64,000 nt of DNA from Lunularia cruciata. Taxonomy: Eukaryota > Streptophyta > Marchantiopsida > Lunulariales > Lunulariaceae. Shown one piece after another: positions 10,451-24,000 of this stretch. The stretch's first letter is position 1, and each line of letters begins with the position of its first letter. Below the pieces are notes generated by a model. The model saw nothing but the letters and a program-made list of their open reading frames with translations. It ran no database searches and had not been told where the DNA came from. The stretch is from the NCBI GenBank assembly GCA_948567375.1, contig OX419761.1:50470501-50534500 (forward strand), in the 5' to 3' direction. Made by a program: the position numbers and the translations under genes.

Positions 10451-11476
10451 ATAGCCAATTTCACTTTCACAAAGCAATTTTGTCTTCAACTTTGAGTAAG
10501 GTTAGAATTTTCCAAGCCTCCATGATCTTTGTGGTCTTCCCTACCTTCAAAGCTAACACATATTTATCTTTGTCCCTAGAATTCCTTAAAGAGAAAACAT
10601 GGTGTTCATTCAAAAACCCATGAAGGAAATCCCTGAACCATCTGGTGCATAAGTAGACCACCTATTGTAGAAGTGAGGTGATTGAGAGCGAGCATTTTTG
10701 TATCTTGCTCTAGAATTAGGAGCTGAGTAATAATGGGATTATGGGATTATCATGAGATGAAGGGGAAGAAGGACAAAACAACAAGGGATATGTGAGGCAA
10801 GCCTTACAATTGGACTGAAATAAATGGAGAAATGTACTCATCTTAGATGCTTGACCTCCAAGAGAATGAGATTTTAACATGAAGTTTGTAGACAAGAAGT
10901 TGGCAAACATCAAGGTGACAATTGTTGAAAACAAGTAGAAGAAACATGTGTTGCAAGTCAAAAGTTACAAAGATTTGGCCTAAAGAGCAATCATTTTGAC
11001 ACAAGCAAACAACTTACCTCACCAATAGCAAAGCAATCTTCTTTGACTACATATAAATGGGAACCATTGAATTGGGCAAATATGTTCTTTCACCAAGCAA
11101 GAAGCCCACACAAAGAATTTGAATAAAAAGGTGGAGTTACCTACCTAAACCTTTTTGCAATATACTTCTATATGTACATCAACTTACTCACAAGGGAGGA
11201 GCAAAAGAAATTCCCCAACCACTTCCAACCAATGGAGTACTTTGCCTTGCAAATTGAAGGCAAATCAACAATCAAGAAGAATTGGGAGGCAAATCTATAG
11301 TATGACACCACTAGGAAGTTAGTGTCAATAGACAAGGAAGGAGCTACCATGAAGGCAAAGAAGAAACAAGCCCATCTAGTGAAGACCTCTACACTAGCAA
11401 AAAGATCAAGAAGAAATCCACAAGTTATTGATGTATCTTTGGAGGAAGAAGCCAAAGACTCAAAAGGAGAAGAGTG
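10450..11476 (+). pseudogene. Coiled-coil ORF family, copy A (N-terminal and linker part)
   Basis: A decayed reading frame on the plus strand. Conserved blocks shared with the other copies are VKSYKDL (about 10960), KWEPLNWANMFFHQARS (about 11050), FYMYINLLTREEQKKF with MEYFALQIEG (about 11170-11260), and RRNPQVIDVSLEEE (about 11410). The frame is interrupted at 11477 by the gypsy element and probably resumes at 17712. I do not recognise the family; it is hydrophilic with an acidic linker. See findings for comparison of the four copies. Confidence 0.6.
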
Positions 11477-12103
11477 TAGTATACTTAGGACAAGAGAAAC
11501 GCAAGAAAATAAACAAGAGAAACACAAGGCTTCATTCCTCAATACTCTGATCCCCAAAAGAGCACCTTGTCTTTATTATATAGCAAAGAGGATCTACTCA
11601 AATTGAGCTCCATCCTTGGATCAGATACATGGATTGGTGCCATGTCAGCAAGCTCCATCCTAAGATTACTTGCATGGATTGGTGACATGTAGATCCTTGT
11701 TCTATTGGTTGGTCAAACAAGTTTGACAAGAGGGAATCTTTGGAGAATCTTCTTGTAAGAAGCTTAGAACAATATGGATGAGGTATCATTGGAAAGCTCT
11801 AAACGAGACAAATTTGGGAGGAAAGGAAACACCATTTCCACCAAGGGGAAGAAAGGGGAATAACCCTAAGAGGGATTTCTTGAAAAGGGAGAATTTTTCC
11901 TTTTTGAGGCCTAATTCATCTATTCAGGCCTTTGAAATTGGCTTTGAAGTTTTCAAGGTGTTTTGGCCTCTACACTATTAGTGGAAGTACTCTTTTGGTG
12001 ACACCTCTATTTGATCTACTTAGACCATCATATATAACATCCCTCAAGATATTACCAAGCAAATTTCCACCTCTAGATAATGCGTGTAGCTAATGGTATT
12101 ACA
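11477..12103 (-). repeat. gypsy-1 3' LTR
   Basis: Aligns along its length with 17113-17711, about 80 percent identical by eye, with an extra stretch of about 30-40 bp near 11810-11870. The minus strand starts TGTAATACC; the far end should be CA but reads TA. Confidence 0.88.
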
Positions 12104-12119
12104 AACCTCCTTCCTTTTA
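12104..12119 (-). other. gypsy-1 polypurine tract
   Basis: On the minus strand AAAAGGAAGGAGGTT lies directly against the LTR start TGTAATACC, the position of the plus-strand primer. Confidence 0.75.
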
Positions 12120-12179
12120 AGATGCAATGTCTTTGTTATGAAGTTGTTGCTCAAAAGATTGCACTAACACTTGTGCATG

Positions 12180-15100
12180 GATCAAGTTAGCTATTGGCTT
12201 TCATGTTGCCTCATATAATGGGTGCACTTTTGAATGTATGGATATTCCATACACATATGGTGGGTACCACAAATGTGTTTCTAGAGAATACATTTGACTT
12301 TGTATTCCTTTGTGATATCAATGAGTGTTGGACAAGGTCTAACTTCTTGTATGGAAGGAAAGTGGTACTGTTGGGGTGCATATTTGCATAGTAAGGAAAC
12401 ATAGAACAGTAGATGAATCTTCATGTATGGAGGTAGCTTGAGGTGATAAGCTATTGTGCCAATTTGAGGGAGGATAAGAAAAGGCCCAATAATATGAGAT
12501 CAAAGCTTACAAGGGCAAACTAACATGAGGTTGGTTGTGGATAGCCTAAGTTGATCCACAACACTAAACTCTATGTTCCTAGAATATGCATATGCATATT
12601 GTTTTTGTTGATTTTGGGCAATCTACAACTTGTGTTTGGCATTCTCTACACCTGTTGGATCCTAAAAACAAAAGTGTTGATAGTGTCAATTTTTTTAGTT
12701 AATAGATGCATCTTTACCAAGCTTAAATTTGTGAAAGGGTGTTATCCATACATGAGAAAGAATGGTGTGACCTATCTAGATACATTCACTAAATTGTTGT
12801 AGGTAAATTATACCAATGGAAGTAAGGTATCTCACTTTTCTTGCTCCTCTAAGGTGAAGCTCTGGAGCATGTCCTTGATAATGCATTTGGTCCACTTTAT
12901 TTGACCATCAATTTGTGGATGGCAAGTTTCATTTTGAAGACACCAAAGAGTGTTCTCCAAAAAAAACTAGTGAATTGAGTGCCCCAAGATGATGAGCACT
13001 CAAGACAAGCCATGGTGAGAAAAGATTATAGCTAAGTACAATTGAGCTAATTGTAAAGCAATCACATTCTTGGTCATAGGACACATATGAATCATTTTGT
13101 TGAGTCAATCTACAAAGACTACAATGGAGTCAAATCTTGAGGTGGGTCTTGGGCAATTCACAAACTAGATCCATGATGACCTATTTCTAACATTGAGTAG
13201 AGTAGGGAGAGGTTGAAGGAGTCTTGCAGGAGCTTGATTAGAGGTTTTATTTTGTTGACATAGTAGGCAGCTTTTAATGTACTCCATCACATTGCTGCTC
13301 ATCTTGGGCTAATAATAATGGTGTTTGATTGCATCTAAGGTCTTGTTCACTCTAATGTGACTTGCAATAGTAGAATTGCAACATTTTGCTAGGATGGTTG
13401 TTCTAAGGTCTAGGGCATCTAAGATTGACTCACCTTCACAAAAGGTGAGTCCTTGGGTATTGGGTTACGTCTTTTGATGATTGATTTCCTACAATCTATA
13501 GATCAATCTTGGTAGTAGTATGAATCCTTGGCCAGAATTCTAGGTTCATCTTGACTTTTATTGTCAGATTTTTACCATAGGCATTTGGGTGAATGCATCT
13601 GCAAGTTACTTCTTGCCTTCTATATATGTGATTTTCATGTTGAACCATTGTCTCTACTTTGCTTAATGAATTGTTGACGGGATAGATCTTTTTGTGTCTC
13701 AAGATAGACTAGAGGTTTGTGATCTATCTCCACTGTAAATGCCTTATCACCAAGATAGTGCTTTCAATGCTTGGTTCCAAGGACAATAGCCAACTCTTCT
13801 CATTTGGTGGTGTGATAGTTGCACTCTATTGGTACAAATTTAAGAGAAACATGAAACTATGTGCCATTTATCATTCCATTCACATTGCAGTACTACTCTT
13901 ATTGCAACACCTAATGCATCTATAGCTAGCTTGATTAAATATTTTGGATAATACCATTTCAAGATATGTGCATGTATTAATGCATCTTTCAACTCCTTAA
14001 AGGCCAATTATTATGTAGTTCTCTACATCCACTTCTTTCCCTTGCCGAGTAGTGCCATTAGAGGTTGTGTGACCTTGGAGAAGTCCTTGAAATATCAATG
14101 ATAGAACCTTATCAATCCCAAGAAACTCTTGAGTTGAGTTTGATCTTCTAGAGCATCTTATTTTTGAACAATCTCTATTTTATTTATTAATACTTGGATA
14201 TCTTCTGCACTTACTTTATGCCTCAAGTAATCTACTATAGACTTGCCAAACTTACACTTTGAGACTTTGGCATACACTTGGTTCTATTATAGAATTTGGA
14301 GACTTCTTGCCGATGTTGCTTTTGTTCTTTCATTGTCCTATTGTAGACTAAGATATCATCAAGGTAAATGATAATAGACTTATGCAAGTATGGACAAAAT
14401 ATATCATTCATCAAACTTATGAAAGTGGTTGGTGCATTGGCAAGGCGAAATGGCATCATTAGGTACTCAAAGTGGCCACACCTTGTTCAAAAGGCAATTT
14501 TGTCTATGTCTTCCTCTACAATCTTGATTTGGTTATAATTGCTCCATAGATCAAGTTTAGTGAAGTGTTTTGCCCATTTGAGTTGATCAAGGTAATGGGT
14601 ATTTGTTCTTCATTGTTTGTTGATTTAGGCCCTGATCAACAATTCACATGTATATTATACCATTCTTTTTCTTCACAAACCACACAAGAGCCACATATAT
14701 TGCTATGTTGGGTTGGATAAACCCTTTCTATAACATATCCTTGATTTGAGCCTTGCATTCCTCCAACTCATGAGGTTATAGTCAATATGGCACCTTACAA
14801 AGAGGTGCCTTTCCAAGAAGTATCTCTATTTTATGATCTACTCTCATTTTTGGTGGTAATCTTGAGGTGAATCATCATGAAAGACATCTTGAAACTCATT
14901 GACCACATCTTTCAAATTCTCAAGAGTTTGTGTATTGAGTTGTGCATTTTGGACTTATCTTATAAGACCCATAAAATATCTATCAATCTACCAATAGTTG
15001 TTGTCCTTATGACATAGAGAGGTAGTTCTTTCATTTGCAATCTTTCTCTATCTCCAATGATCTTCCATTGGCTAGCTCTCACTAATTTCCTTCTCTAATC

Positions 15101-15480
15101 TACCATGGATTTGTAGTGCTCCATACATGGCATGCCTAAGATCACATTATAACAAGCTAACTATATCACTTACCACTCAATTTCTTCTTGATACTCTCTT
15201 ATAGAGAGTACTACTTTTCTAGGTAAAAACTCAATCCTCTTTGTCTAACCACTAGGTAACTCTACTTCTTCATTTTTATTCTTCTTTAGTTCCATCTCCA
15301 ACCTTTTTGCAACAAAGCAAGACAAGATATTCTTTGTTACTCTAAATTTTATCAATACTCTCACCTAGTTGTCTTCTAGGACTCCATTTACAACATCAAT
15401 TGTATGTTTGCCTTTCTCAACCTTTGCATACTAGTCCTCTTCCTTTACTTGTACTCCCCATTGAGCTAGTAAGGTCGTGA
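12180..15480 (-). pseudogene. gypsy-1 pol (protease, RT, RNase H, integrase)
   Basis: RT: MPFRLANAPTTFISLMN followed by SIIIYLDDILVYNRTM at about 14340-14460, the gypsy YXDD box. RNase H: EELAIVLGTKH, then FTVEIDHKPLVYLETQK at about 13700-13800. Integrase: an H-H-C-C zinc finger with PKMSSNVMEYIKSCLLCQQNK at about 13250-13320, then a core segment with FDSIVVFVD at about 13120. Many stops and shifts make it non-functional. Confidence 0.85.
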
Positions 15481-17090
15481 GTATATTTACTAGTGATCTT
15501 TGTTTCCAATGTGATTTTAGCATCCTCTTCTTCAATTTGTCTTTCCAAGTTTTTCAAAGGTTGCATGTATGGAGGTTGATGGTCTTTAGGAAGGCAAGCA
15601 CAGTTGGCTGCAAGTGTAAAAAAATTTGTTGTTCTACTCAAGCCCTTCCCCTTGTTGGACTCCATCTTTTTTTTCTTTGGCCCGTCCTTGTTCTCCTTGG
15701 AGTGGTGGTGCTCCTCAGTCTCAAGAAAAAATGTTGCCTAATTCCATAGGAACAAGTTCATCAAAGTAATGGTTTCAGCTTGATAGTGTTGAGTTGGGAC
15801 TATCTCTTTACCTCCTCCGAGTGCTCTTGGTATTCTATGAGCACATTCAATGGCTTCAAAAATAGTGCGATGATTTGTACCATTACCTCTTGGCAAATTT
15901 GCCCTTTTAACCCTTGTTTGAAATTATCAAGAGCTTTTGTTGGACTCATATCAATTATCATAACCTATAGATCTAGAAATGCTTCCACATACTCTTGTAT
16001 GTTGTTCTTCTACTTCAACCCCATAGTTGGGTTTGAGCCATCTATATGGAATCCATAGATTGGAAATTCTTCAACAATCCTTCCTGCATTGACATCCAAG
16101 TGATCTCTCTTCCTTCTACCAACATTGATCCTTCCCAAGCATCTTACTAGATGAGTGCTTTATTGGCAAATATGCACATGCAAACATGCTTGCAAAATGA
16201 TCAATGATCTTGTTGGAGATAAACAAAAGTATCAATTCATTTTTGAAATCTAATTTTCCACTACTCCCATGGAACATTGTCCTTTGTAAGGCTTGATCTT
16301 GCACGTCTTCTTGATCTATAGTAACTATGTGGTTTCATTGTTGACCAAGGTCTATGTTATTGGCATGAGTGGCTATTTAGGAACTTTGGCCCTTGTTATT
16401 GGGTCTTTCATTATATTATTTATCTTGAAGGTTCATAACTTTGCAATGCCTTCATTGTCATCTTGATCTCCCAAAACTTGTTCAACATCCCTTGTATCAA
16501 ATCTTGCAATTGCAGCTCTATGATTCATACACATGACAAATGCTCAATAGCTACTTCCTACTTGAATATAAAGTTAATATGATCACCCTTGGAGGTTGCA
16601 CGGATGATTAGGACTACTATTGGGATCTCAAAGGCTATCACCTATTGATAATATTACTCACCAAAATTATGGACTATGAAATCCTTAAACATGACTTTTG
16701 GTCTAACTAAATAAAAAATTTCTACTTGAACTTTGAAAGGGAAAGGATTTGGTATATTCAAATCAATTTCATCATAAATCCTACAATTGCACCATTGTCA
16801 TACATCACCATAGGTAGAATCACGAGATTTATTATTATATCCATGAACTCTATTCCAAAATAGTAAGCAAGATATACTCTCACTTGCTCACATTGGATGT
16901 ACATAATCTTGATGTAGAATGGATTCAAGAATAGAAAGTGTGGTGCAAAAAATTGTCCTCCAAGAGCATCCATATATTCTCTCTAAAACACCCCAAATCT
17001 ATTGATTGCATTATGTTTTCTCCCCTCAAAATTACTCAACCTCAATATCTCATGTTCTTCCAAGAGGAGTGATCCACTATCTTGGATTAA
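15417..17090 (-). pseudogene. gypsy-1 gag region
   Basis: Lies between primer-binding site and protease. Only short frames survive, for example the lysine-rich MESNKGKGLSRTTNFFTLAA at 15600-15665. No clear zinc knuckle could be read, so the assignment rests mainly on position. Confidence 0.55.
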
Positions 17091-17095
17091 AACAC

Positions 17096-17109
17096 ATACT
17101 CTGATACTA
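17096..17109 (-). other. gypsy-1 primer-binding site
   Basis: The minus strand reads TAGTATCAGAGTATG just inside the 5' LTR. The usual plant initiator-Met-tRNA site is TGGTATCAGAGC, so this is that site with one or two transitions. Confidence 0.7.
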
Positions 17110-17112
17110 TTT

Positions 17113-17711
17113 TAATATTCCAAGGACAAGAGAAATCCCAAGAGAAACAAGAGAAACACAAGGTTTCATCCATGAATACTTCATTCCCCAAAAGAGCACC
17201 TTGTCTTTACTATAGAGTAAAGAGGATATACTCAAAGGACCCAATGTGATGGATCCACCCTTAGATCATATACATGGAATGGTGACATATCAACAAGCTC
17301 CACCCTTAGATTAGGTGCATGGATTGGTGACATGTAGATCCTTGTTCTATTTGATTGGTGAAACAAGTTTGACTAGAGGGAATCTTTGGGGAATCTTCTT
17401 ATAGGAAACTCAGAATACATGGATGAGGTACCATTGGAAATCTCTTGAATATTCTCCTCTAGATAAAGGCAACTCCCCTCTTTTTTGAGGACAAGCACAT
17501 TTGCATATTTTCTGAGGCCTAATTCATCCGTTTAGGACTCCAAAATTGACTTTGAAGTTTTCATGGTGTTTTGGCCTCTACTCTATTTGTGGAAATATTC
17601 TTTTTGCAACACCTCTATCTGATCTACTTAGACCATCATATATAATATCACTCAAGATATTACCAAGCCAATTTACATCTCTATATAATATGTCTAGTTA
17701 ATGGCATTACA
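17113..17711 (-). repeat. gypsy-1 5' LTR
   Basis: Partner of 11477-12103; shared blocks include AGAGCACCTTGTCTTTA, GGTGACATGTAGATCCTTG and TTGATCTACTTAGACCATC-type sequence. Ends ATTACA at 17711. Confidence 0.88.
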
Positions 17712-18060
17712 AAGGGGGAGAAAGATCATTTACTTTGCAAGGATTGGCAGCTACTTCAAGCAAAGGAGAACATTACAAAGATGCACAACTGATCCAAATC
17801 TGGAGTTGAGTATAGATCACAAAATTCAGGCCAAAGATAAAGGGAAAAAATCCCAATGACCCAAAGCACCTCCAAGTCATGATAAGGAATCCAATGTACA
17901 AGAAGAGCAAAAGGATATGGAGAACCAACCATAACCAAGACAACCCAAAGTAGATGTACAGGAGGAAATGAAAGTCAAAGCTGAGGTTCAAGAAATAGAA
18001 GAAGCCAAAGGTCCTCCATTGGAATTACTAGCCAAAAATGAAGGTAGAGGACAACTGATT
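17712..18060 (+). pseudogene. Coiled-coil ORF copy A, continuation after gypsy-1
   Basis: The plus strand reads QEEQKDMENQP, then VDVQEEMKVKAEVQEIEEA, an acidic/lysine-rich stretch like the linker of copies B and D. The frame before the gypsy insertion ends in EEEAKDSKGEE, so this is a plausible continuation. It then runs into copia-2 sequence on the other strand. Confidence 0.5.
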
Positions 18061-21000
18061 GCTTCTCTATCAAGCATGATTTTGTATCGATTAGTTGATA
18101 TGTTATTATCAAAATCATTTCCCAATTATCATTTGTATATGCTTTTGGAGTAGTAGCTAGTGTGTTCCACTACTTTTTTTACTTTAAAAGTTCATCTTTA
18201 TTTCCTTTCAAATATCTGAACACTCTCTCCACTCTTTGCATAGGCTTGATAGTGTACCTAGCAAGTCATGCCATTGTGTAACATGTATCATGTCTTGTAC
18301 CATGATAATCTTAAGAGAACTAATAGCACTCTTATATGTACAAATTGAGAGGTTTTTTATGATCTTTTACCTCTCCTTCCATGCTTTTGTTGTGCTTTCA
18401 TCCTAAATCAAGAGTTTAATGATAGGCTTTGCCTTTGTTATCTACTACTTAGTCAATATTTCTTCAATGTTTAATTGTTGATTGAGCCAAATCCTCTTTG
18501 ACCACCTTAGTCCACATAATAAGTTTAAATGGAGCAAGGATAGTCATTTTAAAGATAGAATATACAAAATCTATCACACCATGAATAGACTCTACTTTCA
18601 TAGAACATACATGTATACAATTATGTATGCATAGTCTCTATAGAAGACACTTATGTCAAAATCTGCTTGTTGAAGCCTTGCTCTCTCAAGTATACATCTA
18701 GCTTTTCATATTAAGTCCTTGGTGCTTGCTTAAGGCCATACAAGGCCTTCTTAAACAAACATACTTTCCCTTTGCCTTCAACATACCTATTTAGAACATC
18801 CACATAGATGGTCTCTTTCAAATCTTTGTTCAAAAATATTGTCTTGACATCTAATTGCTCTACTTCCTAATCTCTCTCTATAGTAAGTGCTAGAAACATC
18901 GAAATTGATCTATAAGTGCACAAAAATTTGTATAATCTATGGTTTCTTTTTGGTTGAAGCTCTTTGCAATGGGGCTTACTTTATACTTCAAAATCTCATT
19001 CTCCATGTTTGATCTTAAATACCTATAGATAATCAATTTCTTTTATACTTGGTGATTAATCAGCTAGTACCCATATACCATTTGTTTGAAGGGACTTCTT
19101 TTCTTCTACTATAGCCAACTCCCATTGATTATAATATGGTCTAGCCATTTCTTGTTAGTAAAGTTGTAGGTTTGGCATTTATCTCAATGTAGATTTATGT
19201 TTCATCTAGAATCACTTTTGTCACACACAACTATTGCTCCAAAGGAAAGCCAAATCTATTGATAGGCTCTCTCTCTCTCTTTCTCATCTTCTTGGATCTT
19301 CACTTAGAGGTTCCATGTCATTCTTGACCTCTTTGAAATTCACTCAAAAAAATTTATACACCAAAAGTTACCTTCTTAGATTCTTTTTCTCCTATTGATC
19401 AATAATCACCATATGTTGTAGATGCTACCTCCTATACACCTTAAAGATTTCCTTAAATGGTTCTTTAAGTTCAGGCAAGGATTGCTCTTTATGACTTATT
19501 TATATGAAGAATTGAGGAAGGTACGTTGATCAAATCAATCATCTACTTCCAATACTTCTCTCTTGTTTTCTCCCCTAGTCTGCAAACTAGTCAAATAGAA
19601 CATTCACACCTCTAATAACCTATCAAGTCTCAAGAGTAAAAGAACACTTTCAAACCTTAGTCATAACTTACACAAATCATCATTTTTGCCTTCATGGTGA
19701 ATTTTCTCCTTTTCTCTTTAGTAATATGAGCATAAGTAGGACAACCAATAACTCTTATATAGAAATATCATATTTCTACCCCTCCAACATTCTTTAATAG
19801 TTTTTCCTTATAATGTAGTGGTCCAACTAATATTCCTCAAGAAATTAGCAATAGTGATAGTTGCATCCCAAAATTTATTTCCAACTTTGTATGTTGAAGC
19901 ATTACTAACCCTTTGTCCACCAACATACAATTCAACTTCTTTGCAAGTCAAAAAATTCAACCATTTTAGGTTAGATTATCTCTAATATTACTATCTAATA
20001 TAAGTCCTTTCTTTGATAAGAAAGAAAATTTTCTTCATTCTTTAATTCTCTAGCTCCATCTATTTTAAATCATTTAACTCTCCTCCCAATTTACATCTTA
20101 GCTTTAGCTACAAATTTTTGAAACTTTCATAACGCTTCTTCCTTGCTCTTCAACACTTAGACAAAACTCTTTCAACTACAATCATCCACATTGGATATGC
20201 AGTATACCACCACACTAAAAGATTTCTCAATCATACAACCCCATACATCTATTTGTATGACATCTAATAGACCCAAAGCTCTACTTGAGGATTTCTTGGG
20301 GATAAAAGTCTTGTGCACCTTCCTTCTACACAACCATTGTAAACTTGATTTTTCCTTTGAAATCTAACTTCAAAACTCAAGCCTCTATTGTATTTCATAT
20401 AGCTTGGATATTAGGCTAAAACAAATGTCTCAACAATAGATACCAAAGCCAATTTCATTAGAATTTTCTACAACTAATACATTAGCTAGACAATGAACTT
20501 TCAACAACTTAAACAACTTATCTTTTGCAACTCTATGCTCAAGTACCAATGCTACTTTTTTCAAAATACATTGTTATCCATTGCTTTGGAAAGAACATAT
20601 TTTCTATTGCCCCTTTCTTTAAAATACATTGGTTTCTATTGCTTTGGAAAAGAACATCCACTCTATATTTTAATATATGGTATATTACTATGAAACTCTT
20701 TGTGTATTTAGGAATGCATAGAACGTTCTCCAAATAGCTATTATAAAGATGTGTGTTAGCTATTCTTATGAATGCAATAGTAAACTTACCAAATCTTGTC
20801 ATTTAGCTTAAAATCCTAGGTCCACAACAAACACTCTTGGAAGCCTTCATAGGTTGAAGAGATGAGAGAATAGCTCTCTCTAGTAGCAGATGTGAAAAGT
20901 AGCTTTGGAGTCCAAGAACCGTCTTGAACCATTTGAACTCTTCTTTTATTTTACAATAAGTACCCAATCCAATTCTTCTACTACATATCCTTCCTCATTG

Positions 21001-24000
21001 CTTTTTATGTCATTGTAGTCTTCTACATTGTAAGTAGAGCTTATAAGTTTGTACCCTTGTGTAGTATGTGATCTCTTTCTTCAACTCTCTTTCTCTCCCT
21101 ATCACTCTTTTTAGGATAGTGAGGTGAAATATGACATTTCTCATGGTAAATATAGCAAGTAACTATTGCTGAAGTCAAATTCTTTCCCAAGTACATTTGA
21201 CCTTCTACTTGGCCTTTCCCTGACTTTGAAGAAATACTAAACAAAGCAACTTCTAATTAGTTCATTTATATCTTGCTTCTTCTCTTTGGTCTTTTAATCA
21301 ATTTTGAATTGTATGATCTTGTTTGCCATACAGTTCCATGTCACATATTGAATAAAAAGAACTTTCAAAGCTACTTGAATAGATTGATAGCTTTGAAGAA
21401 GAGCATATAAGGGAAGGTTAATTTCATATTTATCTTTGCACTTTAACCCACCATTCCTTTTATGAACTTCTGATAGGTGCTTGGTGAACTCATCATCCTC
21501 TATCCAACTTGACCAAACCTCTCCAATCTCTTAATAGTAGATATATTGTTGAGTTTCTTGTCATTTTCTTGACACCATGTGTAACTATATATTATATCTC
21601 TTATTAGCTCTTGCAGAGCATGCAAGAGAAATCTTCTGGTTGTAAAGTGCTCCACTCTATTTATTCTATTAAACTCTACTTGATTGGTGTGACAACCAAA
21701 TATCATCACTTTGCAGTACATTGGTAAGAAAAAACTCATTCTAATAGAGATGCAGTTTGGAAATGGATTGATTTGAATAGAAGTATCACTAATGTAGTTC
21801 TTTATTATTTCCTATTAACATCTTGGGCAAGAATTACTCACAAAAGGGTAAAGTCACCAACTACAGTGCACTATGGGGGAAAAAATCCAAAGTCACTTTC
21901 ATGTAAACTAAGTTCTAATTAGTTCTTGAAGGTGATGATCCAATCACTGCAAAGATTGTGTTCTACCCTTCCCATAAGGCACAACTACAAAGGTTCTTTG
22001 CATTGGTGGTAAATCTTCACTTTTTGATTCCATGGTACTTTCAACACTATGGCTTAAAGACATCAAGGCATTGCTCCATTCCTTCAGAATTAAAAATGAT
22101 CCCAAACCCTAGCCACAAGTATTAGTGATCACATAGACTTAACTTCTTGAGTTCCTACTACAAAGTTCCTTACCACTAATCACCAAAGAATCACTACCAA
22201 TACTCAGTATTTTTCATAAGCAATGAAGAGCTCTTGCTCTTCCACTTTACTCCCTTACATGGATTGAATGAATATTCATAGTGACAAAAAGTCTTAAATA
22301 GCTTCTACTATTCCTAATTGAAGAAATTTAATGGCTGCAAAATTGCTAAGATCAATCAAATTTGCATGTCTTGCATCTTGACTATACAATCAGGATCTTA
22401 TTATTCTTTTTTATCCTAATCTGCTGATCTATAAACTATTAAATAATTAACATGTTTCTTGTAGTTCTCTTCAAAAAAAATTGATCTTGTCCTCTTCATA
22501 CTCCTACTCCAAAGATTACACAATTGTGAAGAATCTTCATTCAATGAAGGATTCTTTGCACTACTCCACTATAAAGAACCACCTTTGCCTATAGCCTTTC
22601 TAAGGAGATTTTTAGTCCTCTCCTTGTAATATGTGATTTCTATTACTATTGTATCACAATTTTATTGAAGCTTCCTATTAGTATGTTCTCTTAACTTCAA
22701 GGATAATTGCTCTAATTTCGGGTCATCATATACCTAACCACTAAGAGTATGAGCTTGAAGTTCAACTCATGAGTTGGTGATTTTGCATATTGCAGATTTC
22801 TTATAGAGTTCCACCATCTGATCTCTAATCTTTTCTAACTCTTGAGTAATACTAACCAATCTTTCCTTTGAATGATTATAAGTTCCATTGGTTTCACTAG
22901 TAATGGACCATCATATTGGCTCTCATAGTAGCTCTATCATCTTTCTCTTCATGTAGTTCATTATGCAAGGCATCAAGCTTAAGGGTGGTTCTTTGCTGTA
23001 TTCCTCTAAGATAAATTCTTGAGCTGCACCTCTTGCCTTTTCTTGTTGCAGATCCTGTTGCAACTTATTGATATGATTATTTTTGGTCCAAATGTCTACC
23101 TCATACCCATCCCTCCTTTGTTTATTAGTAGTTTGGAGGGCACTTAGTTACTCTTACAACTTTTGGATCTCTTGCTCTTGAGACTTCTTAGTGTCTTCCA
23201 ATGAGGCCTTTTCAAATCTTTTGCATTTTACAATAAGATGTTCTCTCTCATACATTCTTCCTTGTATAAGTCTCTTACCTTCTTTAGGTCTTCCTTATCC
23301 TTGGCCATCTTTGCTTTCACCAATACTTTTCTTTGTGCAAGTGCTTAACTAATGAAATATAGTCCACTATATCAGATCATTCCTCTCTATAATGAGGGAG
23401 AATCATCTACAAGAACCTAAGGATTGGTCTTGTTGAATTTACTATGAAATTTGCACCATCCACTACAAGCGGTGCCAAAGAAACCTTGTCCTCCTGCTTC
23501 TTCTTGGTGCAGTGTGGGTGAGGTCTTGGTCTCCCTTACTTTGCCTTCCACATCCACTTGGTCCTTATCTTGACTTTCTTGGCTTGGTCCCACCTAAGCT
23601 GAACTTATAAGTTCTTCTAGTCAAAGGTCTTCTTGATCTTGGTGTTCTTCAACCGTTCCTTCTTCTTCTCTTCATACTTCTTCTTGAAGAATTGACTCTA
23701 CTTCATCTTGATTTTTTCCCTCCTCTAAGTGTGACTAGGTTACCTATTAAGTAAGCTCTTCTTTTCTCACATCATTTTTTTCTTTCTCCTCAGCTTCTCC
23801 TTCATCAAAAGAAACCTCCACCACTTGCGGATTTCTTCTTGCTCTATTTGGTGGTCTCTCCACATTCTCATTGGTAGAGGGTTGCTTCCTCTTCTTAGGA
23901 GTGGTTGCCACTATCAGTTCCTTCACTTTCACAAATTCTCCTATTGAGATGAACTTGGCATTTGATTCCTAGTGGTTCTTGATCATGGAAAGCCCTCCAG

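Larger units (their letters stand above)
11477..17711 (-). mobile_element. Ty3/gypsy LTR retrotransposon (gypsy-1), complete but decayed
   Basis: Both LTRs (11477-12103 and 17113-17711), a tRNA-like primer-binding site, polypurine tract, gag, protease, RT, RNase H and integrase are recognisable in the order expected for gypsy on the minus strand. All frames carry many stops. It is inserted in coiled-coil ORF copy A, whose sequence seems to continue at 17712. No exact target duplication survives. Confidence 0.9.
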
